DNA from: Metabacillus indicus LMG 22858
GTDB lineage: Bacteria; Bacillota; Bacilli; Bacillales; Bacillaceae
Direction of reading: 5' to 3'
Assembly (NCBI RefSeq): GCF_000708755.2
Contig: NZ_JGVU02000005.1
Span: forward strand, 186,001 to 250,000
DNA: 64,000 nucleotides
Made by a program: the position numbers and the translations under genes. The notes under the pieces were generated by a model, which worked only from the letters and a program-made list of their open reading frames with translations, made no database searches and was not told the DNA's origin. Below are positions 25,813 through 34,646 of the stretch, piece by piece (position 1 is the first letter of the stretch; every line of letters starts with the position of its first letter).

Positions 25813-26865
25813 GTGTTCAAGCTGTTTAAACCGTTTTATGCGTTAGGTCTATTACTCTCTGTCTTTTTTCTGGGCGGATGCAGCAACTATGTGATCCTGG
25901 ATCCGAAAGGACCTGTTGCAGCTGCACAAAGTGACCTTATTCTTTTGTCGATAGGTTTTATGCTTTTCATTATAGCTGTTGTGTTTGTTCTGTTTACCCT
26001 CATTGTCATTAAATACCGTGAGCGAAAAGACAACCTTGAATATGAGCCGCCTGAAATGGAAGGCAGCAAATTCTTAGAGATTGTCTGGACAGTTATTCCG
26101 ATTCTGATCGTAATTGCTCTGTCTGTTCCGACCGTTCAAACTATTTATGCACTTGAAGAGCCGCCTGAATCATCTAGAGATAAGGAGCCTCTGGTTATAC
26201 ATGCAACATCGGTTGACTGGAAATGGATTTTCTCTTATGAAGAAGAGGGAATTGAGACTGTTAACTACTTAAACATTCCTGAAGACCGTGCTGTCCTGTT
26301 CAAGCTTACTTCTGCTGATACAATGACAGCTTTCTGGATTCCGCAGCTTGGAGGACAGAAATATGCGATGTCCGGCATGCAGACTAAGCTATACCTGCAG
26401 GCAGATGAGCCTGGAACGTATGCAGGACGCAACGCGAACTTTACGGGTAAAGGCTTTGAAAGACATACATTCGATGTAGAAGCCATGCCTGAAGAAGAGT
26501 TTGAGAAATGGGCTGAAGAAACAAAAGGTTCTGCACCTGAGCTTACGCAGGATCAGTATGATCAGCTTATGATTCCTGGAACAACTGGAGAAATGACATT
26601 CTCCAACACTCACCTTGAGTGGGTGGACCATTCAACAGACTCTGAATATGCAGTGAGAGTCCGCGAACAGTCCGGTTATGAGCTTCACAAGCACGATGAA
26701 GTTGAGCACTTGGAGAAAATCGATCCAAATAAAGAAATGAACATTGATCATACTCAAAAATCAGAAGGTCACACAGGACATGGTTCAGAACATTCTGAAC
26801 ATGAGGGTGCAGATCATTCTGAGCATCAGTCAGACGAAAAGACTGAAGAAGAACATTCTCACTGA
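25813..26865 (+). CDS. qoxA: Cytochrome aa3 quinol oxidase subunit II
   Basis: Subunit II of the menaquinol-oxidising heme-copper oxidase. It has a lipoprotein signal with lipobox LGGCS (Cys about residue 23), two membrane helices and a periplasm-side cupredoxin domain that, as expected for a quinol oxidase, lacks the CuA cysteines. The GTG at 25813 lies 8 bases after AAGGAAGG and is preferred to the GTG at 25804 that touches it. The C-terminal tail is oddly rich in His, Glu and Ser, with about ten histidines in the last 35 residues. First gene of qoxABCD. Confidence 0.95.
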   Translation: MFKLFKPFYALGLLLSVFFLGGCSNYVILDPKGPVAAAQSDLILLSIGFMLFIIAVVFVLFTLIVIKYRERKDNLEYEPPEMEGSKFLEIVWTVIPILIVIALSVPTVQTIYALEEPPESSRDKEPLVIHATSVDWKWIFSYEEEGIETVNYLNIPEDRAVLFKLTSADTMTAFWIPQLGGQKYAMSGMQTKLYLQADEPGTYAGRNANFTGKGFERHTFDVEAMPEEEFEKWAEETKGSAPELTQDQYDQLMIPGTTGEMTFSNTHLEWVDHSTDSEYAVRVREQSGYELHKHDEVEHLEKIDPNKEMNIDHTQKSEGHTGHGSEHSEHEGADHSEHQSDEKTEEEHSH

Positions 26866-26885
26866 GAAGGGAGGAAACATCAACT

Positions 26886-28832
26886 ATGAAATGGGATGAA
26901 TTTATTGTAATGGGCGACCCGCTTATACTCGGCGCCCAAATCTCAATACTGCTTACATCCATCGCCATTGTGGCAGGCCTTACCTACTTTAAAAAGTGGA
27001 AATGGCTCTGGACAGACTGGATTACGACTGTCGACCATAAGAAGCTTGGAATAATGTATATCATTGCTGCCATTCTGATGCTGTTCCGCGGGGGAGTAGA
27101 TGCTCTCTTAATGCGCGCCCAGCTGACATTGCCAGATTCAGAGTTTCTGAATTCGCAGCATTACAATGAAATCTTCACGACTCACGGAACGATCATGATT
27201 ATCTTCATGGCGATGCCGTTTTTGATTGGTCTAATGAACGTTGTTGTTCCTCTGCAAATTGGAGCGCGCGACGTTGCTTATCCGTATCTTAACTCATTAA
27301 GTTTCTGGACATTCTTTGTCGGTGCGATGCTGTTTAACATTTCATTTGTTATCGGCGGATCACCTGATGCAGGCTGGACGAGCTACACGCCTCTCGCAGG
27401 CAACGAGGCAAGTCCCGGACCTGGACAGAACTACTACCTTCTTGGCCTTCAGGTTGCCGGTATCGGTACACTCCTGACAGGTATTAACTTCATGGTCACG
27501 ATCTTGAAGATGCGTGCGCCTGGTATGACGCTTATGCGCATGCCGATGTTCACTTGGACATCTTTAATCACTTGTTTGATTATCGTGTTCGCTTTCCCTG
27601 TACTGACAGTTGCGCTTGCGCTGATGTCATTTGACAGGCTGTTCGGAACAGCTTTCTTCACCCTTGAAAATGGCGGTATGCCAATGCTTTGGGCGAACTT
27701 GTTCTGGATTTGGGGCCATCCTGAGGTTTACATCGTTATCCTGCCTGCGTTCGGGATTTTCTCAGAAATCATCTCAACGTTTGCACGTAAAACATTGTTC
27801 GGCTACAAAGCGATGGTTGTCTCCATCGTTGCAATCTCTGGTCTAAGTTTCGTCGTTTGGGTTCACCATTTCTTCACGATGGGTTCAGGAGCACTTGTTA
27901 ACTCGTTCTTCTCCATCACAACAATGGCGATCGCCATACCGACGGGTGTTAAAATATTCAACTGGCTCTTCACGCTTTACAAAGGAAGAATCAGATTTAC
28001 TGTACCAATGCTCTGGTCACTTGCGTTTATTCCTAACTTCGTCATCGGCGGGGTAACAGGGGTTATGCTTGCGATGGCAGCAGCAGACTATCAGTACCAC
28101 AATACGTACTTCCTGATTGCTCACTTCCATTACGTATTGATCGCCGGAACCGTGTTCGCATGTTTCGCAGGTCTGATTTTCTGGTATCCGAAGATGTTCG
28201 GACACAAACTAAACGAAAAAATCGGGAAAGTCAGCTTCTGGCTGTTCACAATCGGTTTTAACATCTGTTTCTTCCCAATGTACTTCCTTGGACTCGCCGG
28301 CATGCCACGCCGTATTTCAACGTATGGCGCTGCAGACGGATGGACGGGGCTTAACGTGGTAGCATCCATTGGTGCAATTGGAATGGCCCTTGGATTCGTT
28401 GTTCTTGTATACAACATCTACTACAGCTTCCGCTACTCTCCACGCGAGCAAACTGGAGATGCTTGGGACGGACGTACGCTTGAATGGTCTACAACTACAA
28501 TGATTCCGCCTCACTACAACTTTGCGGTTACACCTGAGGTAAAGGGTCTTGATGCATTCTGGCAAATGAAAATGGAAGAAAAAGAAACAGGCAAGAAAAA
28601 AGAAGTTGAGTACAAGCCGATTCACATGCCTAACTACTCAGGCAGACCGTTCATCATGTCCATGTTCTTTGGAATCAGCGGTTTCGCTCTTGTCTTTGAA
28701 TGGTGGATTCCTGCCATTGCCGGTTTAATCGGAATCTTTGCCTGCATGATCCTTCGCTCGTTTGAAGAAGATCATGGCTACTATGTAAGTGTTGAAGAAA
28801 TTAAAGAAACAGAACAAAAAATATCTGTGTAA
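26886..28832 (+). CDS. qoxB: Cytochrome aa3 quinol oxidase subunit I
   Basis: 648-residue catalytic subunit with about 14 membrane helices. Conserved landmarks include [11 protein letters not shown] (low-spin heme ligand helix), [14 protein letters not shown] (CuB histidine with the cross-linked tyrosine motif), WVHHFF (CuB histidine pair) and [10 protein letters not shown] (heme ligands). It reduces oxygen to water and pumps protons. GGGAGG precedes the ATG, 20 bases after qoxA. Confidence 0.98.
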   Translation: MKWDEFIVMGDPLILGAQISILLTSIAIVAGLTYFKKWKWLWTDWITTVDHKKLGIMYIIAAILMLFRGGVDALLMRAQLTLPDSEFLNSQHYNEIFTTHGTIMIIFMAMPFLIGLMNVVVPLQIGARDVAYPYLNSLSFWTFFVGAMLFNISFVIGGSPDAGWTSYTPLAGNEASPGPGQNYYLLGLQVAGIGTLLTGINFMVTILKMRAPGMTLMRMPMFTWTSLITCLIIVFAFPVLTVALALMSFDRLFGTAFFTLENGGMPMLWANLFWIWGHPEVYIVILPAFGIFSEIISTFARKTLFGYKAMVVSIVAISGLSFVVWVHHFFTMGSGALVNSFFSITTMAIAIPTGVKIFNWLFTLYKGRIRFTVPMLWSLAFIPNFVIGGVTGVMLAMAAADYQYHNTYFLIAHFHYVLIAGTVFACFAGLIFWYPKMFGHKLNEKIGKVSFWLFTIGFNICFFPMYFLGLAGMPRRISTYGAADGWTGLNVVASIGAIGMALGFVVLVYNIYYSFRYSPREQTGDAWDGRTLEWSTTTMIPPHYNFAVTPEVKGLDAFWQMKMEEKETGKKKEVEYKPIHMPNYSGRPFIMSMFFGISGFALVFEWWIPAIAGLIGIFACMILRSFEEDHGYYVSVEEIKETEQKISV

Positions 28833-28846
28833 AGGAGGCGTGAATG

Positions 28847-29488
28847 ATGGAACATGCACATCATCATGAAGAACATGATCCGAATGTGCCTCTTGAATAT
28901 CAATCTGAAATAGGAAGGTTGAATATTCTTGGCTTCTGGATCTTCCTTGGTGCTGAAATTGCCCTGTTTGCAACGCTGTTTGCGACTTACTTCGTTCTTG
29001 CGCCGATGACAGCAGACGGCCCGCTGCCGACTGATCTGTTTAAGATTGAAGGCGTCTTGATCATGACGTTCCTGTTGCTTACAAGCAGTTTCACATGTGG
29101 CCTTGCAATTCACGAGTTGCGCCGCCACAACCAAAAAGGCGTCATCATGTGGACAATCATCACATTGGCCCTTGGACTTGGATTTGTCGGTTACGAAATA
29201 TATGAGTTTGTAGAGTATGTTCACCATGGTGCTACATTGCAGTCAAGTGCAATGTGGTCAGCATTCTTTGTTCTTGCAGGAACCCATGGACTTCACGTCA
29301 CCATCGGGATATTCTGGATCAGTTTCATCTTGATGCAAGTAAAGAAAAGAGGATTAACTCCTCAAACGTCAGCCAAGCTGTTCATCTCAAGTCTTTACTG
29401 GCATTTCCTTGATGTTGTCTGGATTTTCATCTTTTCGGGAGTATACCTGCTCCTTATGATGGGAGGATTAAGTCCGCATGGCCACTAA
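28847..29488 (+). CDS. qoxC: Cytochrome aa3 quinol oxidase subunit III
   Basis: 213-residue subunit III with five membrane helices (ILGFWIFLGAEIALFATLFATYF and onward) and a short His-rich N-terminus (MEHAHHHEEHDP). AAAGGAGG stands 5 bases before the ATG at 28844 and 8 before the ATG at 28847; the second gives the usual MEH start. Its stop lies inside qoxD. Confidence 0.95.
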   Translation: MEHAHHHEEHDPNVPLEYQSEIGRLNILGFWIFLGAEIALFATLFATYFVLAPMTADGPLPTDLFKIEGVLIMTFLLLTSSFTCGLAIHELRRHNQKGVIMWTIITLALGLGFVGYEIYEFVEYVHHGATLQSSAMWSAFFVLAGTHGLHVTIGIFWISFILMQVKKRGLTPQTSAKLFISSLYWHFLDVVWIFIFSGVYLLLMMGGLSPHGH

Positions 29489-29789
29489 TCAGCAAAAAAC
29501 AGCAGGGGATCATAACCACTTTCCGTGGAGTCACGTGATTGGGTTTATCTCCTCGATTGTACTGACAATCGTCGCACTTTGGATTGGATTATATACTGAC
29601 TTTTCATTATCTATTAAAATAGCTGTTGTTTTCACTCTCGCATTCCTTCAAGCTGGCATTCAGCTCTTCATGTTCATGCACATGACGGAATCAGAAAGCG
29701 GAAACGTACAGGTTGTCAATACAGCATTCGCGATCTTTGTTGCCGTTGTAACAGTTCTTGGATCTGTATGGGTAATGAACGATCATTAA
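29478..29789 (+). CDS. qoxD: Cytochrome aa3 quinol oxidase subunit IV
   Basis: 103-residue subunit with three membrane helices; the end of helix two reads FMHMTESESGN, a subunit IV feature. It overlaps qoxC by 11 bases, with GGGAGG upstream inside qoxC, so the two are coupled. Confidence 0.95.
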   Translation: MATNQQKTAGDHNHFPWSHVIGFISSIVLTIVALWIGLYTDFSLSIKIAVVFTLAFLQAGIQLFMFMHMTESESGNVQVVNTAFAIFVAVVTVLGSVWVMNDH

Positions 29790-29796
29790 TAAACAG

Positions 29797-29830
29797 AAAA
29801 AATCCCGGACTTTGGTGTCCGGGATTTTTT
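29797..29830. terminator. Bidirectional terminator between qoxD and ywcE
   Basis: AAAAATCCCGGAC/GTCCGGGATTTTTT hairpin, with runs suitable for both strands. Confidence 0.92.
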
Positions 29831-30113
29831 ATTTGATGATATCCAAATTGCTTTTAGGATCGGCTTTGCGCTTTAAGATCGGCTTAGCGTAAATCAAGTA
29901 GGCTGCAACATGGGCGAACACCAGGTTAACCAGGAAGAGGGAACCCCCGATAATGTGAAGCGGCATGGCAAGCTCCATTGTGGCAAACATTCCGAAGTAA
30001 ACCCACAGCATTAAGATGAACGGTATATGAAGGAGCGCCAGGCTTTTTCGCTGATCCCACAAGAAGAGCGGCGTAGCACTTACAATGAGCAAATAGACGA
30101 AGAATACATCCAT
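29829..30113 (-). CDS. ywcE: YwcE, small membrane protein needed for spore morphogenesis
   Basis: 94-residue protein with three membrane helices (MDVFFVYLLIVSATPLFLW at the start). In B. subtilis the holin-like YwcE is required for proper spore structure and outgrowth, and its gene sits next to qoxD as here. The ATG at 30113 has GGGAG 9 bases upstream; the in-frame TTG at 30122 touches the ribosome site. Confidence 0.85.
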   Translation of the reverse strand: MDVFFVYLLIVSATPLFLWDQRKSLALLHIPFILMLWVYFGMFATMELAMPLHIIGGSLFLVNLVFAHVAAYLIYAKPILKRKADPKSNLDIIK

Positions 30114-30359
30114 GTTTAACAACTCCCGTTTTAGATTATTGTCAACGCTTACATATTTGAAAATGTGACAAACAAGAAAATACTTTGTGAACGTTTTGTT
30201 ACAATTAGTATATCACATCAGGGTTAAAATTCCAGTGTTTCTAACTATTTCTTTTAATTAAATTTTCAAAAATTAAAGATCTTACTCTTATTCTATTTTG
30301 GACGGCCCGCATAAGAACCTGTTCTTTGTCCATGCCAGTAACTGACAGGGTATTTTAAA

Positions 30360-30389
30360 TTGACAGATAATTGATGGATATAGTAGGAT
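30360..30389 (+). promoter_or_regulatory. Candidate sigma-A promoter of the ATP-grasp gene
   Basis: TTGACA, 18 bases, TAGGAT. The 315-bp gap 30114-30428 also holds an imperfect dyad TTGTGAA..TTGTTACAA near 30185-30215 that loosely recalls a Rex site, and nothing else I can name. Confidence 0.45.
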
Positions 30390-30428
30390 TAGGCTAATTT
30401 AAGTGCATCAGGATGGGGGATATGTGTA

Positions 30429-31376
30429 ATGAGCAAAGTGTATATTATTCATGAAAATACAGAGTGGACAGATCATTTGACGAAAAGACTTAACGAACTG
30501 AATGTTCCATATGAGGAATGGCACCTCGATCAGGGGCTTGTGAACCTGTCTGAAGCACCGCCTGAAGGGATCTTCTATAATCGTATGAGCGCCTCTTCAC
30601 ACACAAGAGGGCACAGGTATGCACCGGAACTTGCAGCTTCTGTTCTGTACTGGCTTGAGCGTCATGGCCGCAAAGTCTATAACGGCAGCCGGGCTATCCA
30701 GCTTGAAGTAAGCAAGGTTGCACAGTATATGACCTTAAATGAACACGGCATTAAAACGCCAAAAACAACAGCTGCCGTTGGGAAAGAGGCTGTCTTAGAC
30801 GCAGCGGCCCAACTTGAGGGAAAACCTTTCATTACGAAGCATAACCGGGCAGGCAAAGGTCTTGGTGTTCAGCTTTTCCATTCCATTGAAGGACTAAAGC
30901 AGTATGTAAATGGCCCGGATTTCGAGGAGCCGGTTGATGGCATTACTCTTATACAGGAATACATTCAGGCGCCTGATCCGTATATTACCCGCTGTGAATT
31001 TGTAAACGGCAAATTCCTGTATGCTGTGCGTGTAGACACGTCAGAAGGCTTTGAGCTTTGCCCGGCGGACGCCTGCCAGATTGGAGATCTTTTCTGCCCG
31101 GTCGGAGAGGAAGCGCCTGCCAAACCAAAGTTCCAGATTGTTGATGACGTGAATGAAGAAATCATATCTAAATATGAATCGATGCTGAAAGCAAATAACG
31201 TTAAAGTGGCAGGCATTGAATTCATCCGCGATGCAGACGGCGAGATCTACACGTATGATATTAATACCAACACAAATTACAATGGAGACGCAGAGGCAGA
31301 GGCCGGCAGATACGGCATGCTTGAAATTGCGAAGGTGCTGAAGGCGGAGCTTGAGAAAATGGCGCTGACTGTATAA
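30429..31376 (+). CDS. ATP-grasp family ligase (RimK-like)
   Basis: 315-residue ATP-grasp enzyme. The central part has the fold's nucleotide-binding pieces: KPFITKHNRAGKGLGVQLF (Lys and Gly-rich loop), ITLIQEYIQAPDPYITRCEF (hinge and adenine pocket) and the metal-binding end IYTYDINTNTNYN. Such enzymes join a carboxylate to an amine through an acyl-phosphate. The substrate is unknown; the nearest resemblance is to the RimK/glutamate-ligase group. GGGGG lies about 10 bases before the ATG. Monocistronic. Confidence 0.82.
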   Translation: MSKVYIIHENTEWTDHLTKRLNELNVPYEEWHLDQGLVNLSEAPPEGIFYNRMSASSHTRGHRYAPELAASVLYWLERHGRKVYNGSRAIQLEVSKVAQYMTLNEHGIKTPKTTAAVGKEAVLDAAAQLEGKPFITKHNRAGKGLGVQLFHSIEGLKQYVNGPDFEEPVDGITLIQEYIQAPDPYITRCEFVNGKFLYAVRVDTSEGFELCPADACQIGDLFCPVGEEAPAKPKFQIVDDVNEEIISKYESMLKANNVKVAGIEFIRDADGEIYTYDINTNTNYNGDAEAEAGRYGMLEIAKVLKAELEKMALTV

Positions 31377-31393
31377 GATGGCTGATAAACAGC

Positions 31394-31427
31394 AAAAGAC
31401 CGTCTGGAGATCCCAGACGGTCTTTTA
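31394..31427. terminator. Bidirectional terminator between the ATP-grasp and YjiH-type genes
   Basis: AAAAGACCGTCTG/CAGACGGTCTTTT hairpin with 8-base loop. Confidence 0.92.
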
Positions 31428-31433
31428 ACGTTT

Positions 31434-32774
31434 TTAAAATAAAATATGAGCAATACCCACAATCACCGGCAATGTAATCAGTGTTCGAAGCAGGAAGATA
31501 ATCACGAGATCCTTGAAGGAAACCGGAATTTTAGATCCGAGCAGCAGCCCGCCCACTTCCGACATATAGATAAGCTGTGTGACAGATACACAGGCAATAA
31601 TGAAACGAGTCATCTCACTAGTGATATCGGCAGCAAGAACAGTTGGAAGGAACATGTCGGCAAATCCGACAACAAGTGTTTTGGATGCTTCCTGTGCTTC
31701 AGGGATCTGCATCAGTTCGAGCAGCGGGATAAACGGCATGCCAAGCCAGTCAAAAACAGGCGTATATTCAGCAACGACCAGCGCAACGGTGCCAAGAGCC
31801 ATAACAATCGGTGCTACACCCATCCACATATCCAGAATGTTTTTTGCCCCGTCCTGGAAAAAAGAAGCTGTACTTGTGTTTTTTTCAGCCCTTTTCAAAG
31901 CTTGTTTATAGCCCCAGCTGAATGGCGTATAGCCCTCAGGCACCGCTTCTGAAATTTGCTCCTCCTGTCCGTGGTAATACGTATCTGCTTTTAAAGAAAG
32001 CGGAGGTATTCTCGGAAGTACAAGAGCGGCAATCACGCCTGCTAAAGTTACAGTCAAATAAAAGGGCACAAACAGATGGCCAAGGTTAACCTGCGAAATG
32101 ACGACAAGGCTGAATGTAATGGAAACAACTGAAAAGCTCGTCCCGATGACAGCGGCTTCCCGCTTTGTGTAAAAGCCTTCTTCATACTGCTTGCTTGTCA
32201 GCAGAACGCCGATGGTTCCGTCTCCAAGCCAGGAAGCAACACAATCGACAGAAGATCTGCCGGGAAGCTTAAAAACAGGTCTCATAAATTTAGCGAGCAA
32301 TGAACCGAAAAGTTCAAGCAGCCCGAAGTTTAACAGCAAAGGCAGAAGCAACCCTGCAAAAAAGAAAACGGAAAACAAAATCGGAAGCAGATCATTCAGC
32401 AGAAGGCCTCCGGTATTTTCAGACCAGATCCATTCCGGGCCTGCCTTAAAGAGCGTAAGCACGGCGAAAATGGCGCCAAGTACGCGTGCAATCACCCAGA
32501 TAACCGGGACATCAAACAAGGCTGTAAAGAACGGGCTCTTTGCAACAAAGTCCGGTTTCATCCATTTGGCTGCAAGTGTCCCAATAAGTGTAAGAATGAT
32601 GATGACGGTCATAATGGCCGGAAGCGAAGGGCCAAGCGCCTTCTGCAGCATGCCAGAGAAAATGGCTATTGGAATGGTTACTTCGCCTTTATAGCTGATC
32701 GGTACCATAAATAAAAGAATTCCCAACAGGGAAGGAAGAATGAATTTAAGGTTGTTTTTTGTCTGTGAAGTCAA
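31434..32774 (-). CDS. YjiH family membrane protein (nucleoside-recognition Gate domain)
   Basis: 446-residue integral membrane protein with about ten helices. The region GRSSVDCVASWLGDGTIGVLLTSKQYEEGFYTKREA and the late VGFADMFLPTVLA carry the Gate-domain pattern shared by nucleoside transporters and YjiH proteins. The transported compound is unknown. The start is TTG, with AAGGAG 8 bases upstream; no ATG fits. Its stop lies 6 bases from the shared terminator. Confidence 0.82.
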   Translation of the reverse strand: MTSQTKNNLKFILPSLLGILLFMVPISYKGEVTIPIAIFSGMLQKALGPSLPAIMTVIIILTLIGTLAAKWMKPDFVAKSPFFTALFDVPVIWVIARVLGAIFAVLTLFKAGPEWIWSENTGGLLLNDLLPILFSVFFFAGLLLPLLLNFGLLELFGSLLAKFMRPVFKLPGRSSVDCVASWLGDGTIGVLLTSKQYEEGFYTKREAAVIGTSFSVVSITFSLVVISQVNLGHLFVPFYLTVTLAGVIAALVLPRIPPLSLKADTYYHGQEEQISEAVPEGYTPFSWGYKQALKRAEKNTSTASFFQDGAKNILDMWMGVAPIVMALGTVALVVAEYTPVFDWLGMPFIPLLELMQIPEAQEASKTLVVGFADMFLPTVLAADITSEMTRFIIACVSVTQLIYMSEVGGLLLGSKIPVSFKDLVIIFLLRTLITLPVIVGIAHILF

Positions 32775-32978
32775 TTTGGATGCTCCTTACGTAAAAGTAC
32801 ATATTTATGTAACCTGTGTTATTTTAATGCAAACAGGCAGAAAAGCCAATGCCTTTCAGCAAATTTCCTGTATTTTCTCCTTTTTTTACCCTTTAAAAGT
32901 ACTCATTAAGCCTAATATCTGCAAAAAAGGTGAAACTTAGGTAAGATAAGAAAAACGAACAAAAAGGAGAGGGATACA

Positions 32979-33728
32979 ATGAACCAGACCATTGAAACCC
33001 TGCTGTCACACAGGTCAATCAGAAAATTTGAAGACAGAGCGTTAAGCCGCGAACAGATCCGGATGATTGTTGAAAGCGCTCAGGCTGCATCCACATCAAG
33101 CTTCATCCAGGCTTATTCTATTATTGGGGTCAAAAATCCGGAAATGAAGAAAAAGCTTGCAGAGCTTGCGGGCAATCAGCCATATGTGGAAGAGAACGGA
33201 CATTTCTTTGTCTTTTGCGCGGATTTACACCGGCATGATGTGCTTGCTGAAATGGAAGGCGTCACTATTGACGAATCCCTTGAAAGTACAGAAAAGTTCA
33301 TGGTCGCTGTCATTGATGCCGCTCTTGCAGCTCAAAATGCCGTCATCGCTGCTGAGTCGATGGGGCTTGGAGCCGTCTACATCGGAGGCTTGAGAAACAG
33401 CCTCAGGGAAGTGTCGGAGCTCCTCAAAACCCCTGAAAGAGTGATGCCGCTATTTGGAGTCGCTGTGGGATATCCGGCTCAAAATCCGGACAAAAAACCG
33501 AGAATTCACTTTGAGCATGTTTATCATGAAGATGTGTATGAAACGGATGAAGCTGTCTATAAAAAAGAGCTCAAAGAGTATAACGAGCTTATTTCGGAGT
33601 ATTACCGCGAGCGGACTTCGGGCAAGCGCAGCGATACATGGACAGGTCAAATGGCTTCCATGCTTTCCAAGCCGACGAGAATGTACATGAAAGAGTTTAC
33701 GGAAACAAAAGGGTTTAATAAAAGATAA
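32979..33728 (+). CDS. nfrA: FMN-dependent NADPH oxidoreductase NfrA
   Basis: 249-residue nitroreductase-fold enzyme. It starts TIETLLSHRSIRKF, the FMN-binding HRSIR segment, and continues with AAQNAVIAAESMGLGAVYIGG, the second FMN contact typical of the NfsA/FRP family. B. subtilis NfrA1 (YwcG) reduces nitro compounds and flavins and belongs to the same chromosomal block. AAAAGGAGAGG precedes the ATG. Confidence 0.9.
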   Translation: MNQTIETLLSHRSIRKFEDRALSREQIRMIVESAQAASTSSFIQAYSIIGVKNPEMKKKLAELAGNQPYVEENGHFFVFCADLHRHDVLAEMEGVTIDESLESTEKFMVAVIDAALAAQNAVIAAESMGLGAVYIGGLRNSLREVSELLKTPERVMPLFGVAVGYPAQNPDKKPRIHFEHVYHEDVYETDEAVYKKELKEYNELISEYYRERTSGKRSDTWTGQMASMLSKPTRMYMKEFTETKGFNKR

Positions 33729-33775
33729 GCCGGGAAAACTTACTGCGAATGACACTTTTAAAAGGAGCGGTAAAT

Positions 33776-34438
33776 ATGGCAAAAAAAATTCTTACAGTCG
33801 TGACAACAGCAGATAAAATAACCGATGATCATAAAACAGGCCTTTGGCTTTCTGAATTTGCAGAGCCGTATGAAGAGTTTACTTCAAACGGATATGAAGT
33901 GACAGCGGCGAGTCCGAAAGGCGGGAACGTTCCGCTTGACCCGAACAGCTTAGAGGGCGTGAATGAGGATCAGTGGCAGGAAGCAAGACAGATTTTGAAG
34001 CAAACGGTCCATCTCGATGAAGTAAACGGCGAAGAGTATGACGGGATTTTCCTCCCTGGAGGCCATGGTACGATGTTTGATTTCCCGGATAACAAAAAAC
34101 TGCAGGAGCTCCTGGTGCATTTTGCTGAATCTGATAAAGCAATCGGTGCCGTATGCCACGGACCTGCAGGACTTGTCGGACCCGTTCTTTCAAACGGAAA
34201 GCCTTTAGTAGAAGGAAAGCGGCTGACAGGATTTACAGACGAGGAAGAAGTAGACACAAAGCTCGATCAGTATATGCCCTTTTTGCTTGAATCAAAATTA
34301 GTTGATCTTGGAGCCGAATTTATCAGAGCACCGAAATTCACAGACCATACAGAAGTAGACGGCAAGCTTGTGACCGGACAAAATCCGCAGTCAAGCGTCA
34401 ACACAGCGAAAGAATTTGTAAAAATACTATCGAAATAA
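33776..34438 (+). CDS. DJ-1/PfpI family protein (Hsp31-like, type 1 glutamine amidotransferase fold)
   Basis: 220 residues. The nucleophile elbow AVCHGPAGL has the cysteine at about residue 127, with the upstream PGGHGTMFDF segment and a conserved Glu region (NSLEGVNEDQW). This subfamily includes glyoxalase III/Hsp31-type proteins that handle methylglyoxal or act as chaperones. AAAAGGAG lies before the ATG at 33776; the longer frame from 33749 runs across that site. It follows nfrA by 47 bases and may be cotranscribed as part of an electrophile or redox response. Confidence 0.87.
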   Translation: MAKKILTVVTTADKITDDHKTGLWLSEFAEPYEEFTSNGYEVTAASPKGGNVPLDPNSLEGVNEDQWQEARQILKQTVHLDEVNGEEYDGIFLPGGHGTMFDFPDNKKLQELLVHFAESDKAIGAVCHGPAGLVGPVLSNGKPLVEGKRLTGFTDEEEVDTKLDQYMPFLLESKLVDLGAEFIRAPKFTDHTEVDGKLVTGQNPQSSVNTAKEFVKILSK

Positions 34439-34440
34439 TC

Positions 34441-34468
34441 AAATCCGGCAGATTCCTGCCGGATTTTT
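34441..34468 (+). terminator. Terminator after the DJ-1 family gene
   Basis: AAATCCGGCA/TGCCGGATTT hairpin with 6-base loop and T run. Confidence 0.9.
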
Positions 34469-34646
34469 ATGTGTAAAAAAGGATCATTTTGCTGAAGATT
34501 GTTTCACGTGAAACGCAGAAAATGGAACTTAAAAACGAATTATAGTGGATGGTACGGAAAGGCTTAATAGATTGAATATTTGACGTTTTCAGATATACTT
34601 TAGAGAAACGACATAATATGCAATGTCAAATAAGGAGAGGTTACTT

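Noticed and set aside
30175-30215. Rex operator upstream of the ATP-grasp gene
   Set aside because: The dyad TTGTGAA..TTGTTACAA has wrong spacing and a poor second half compared with the Rex consensus; too weak to call.
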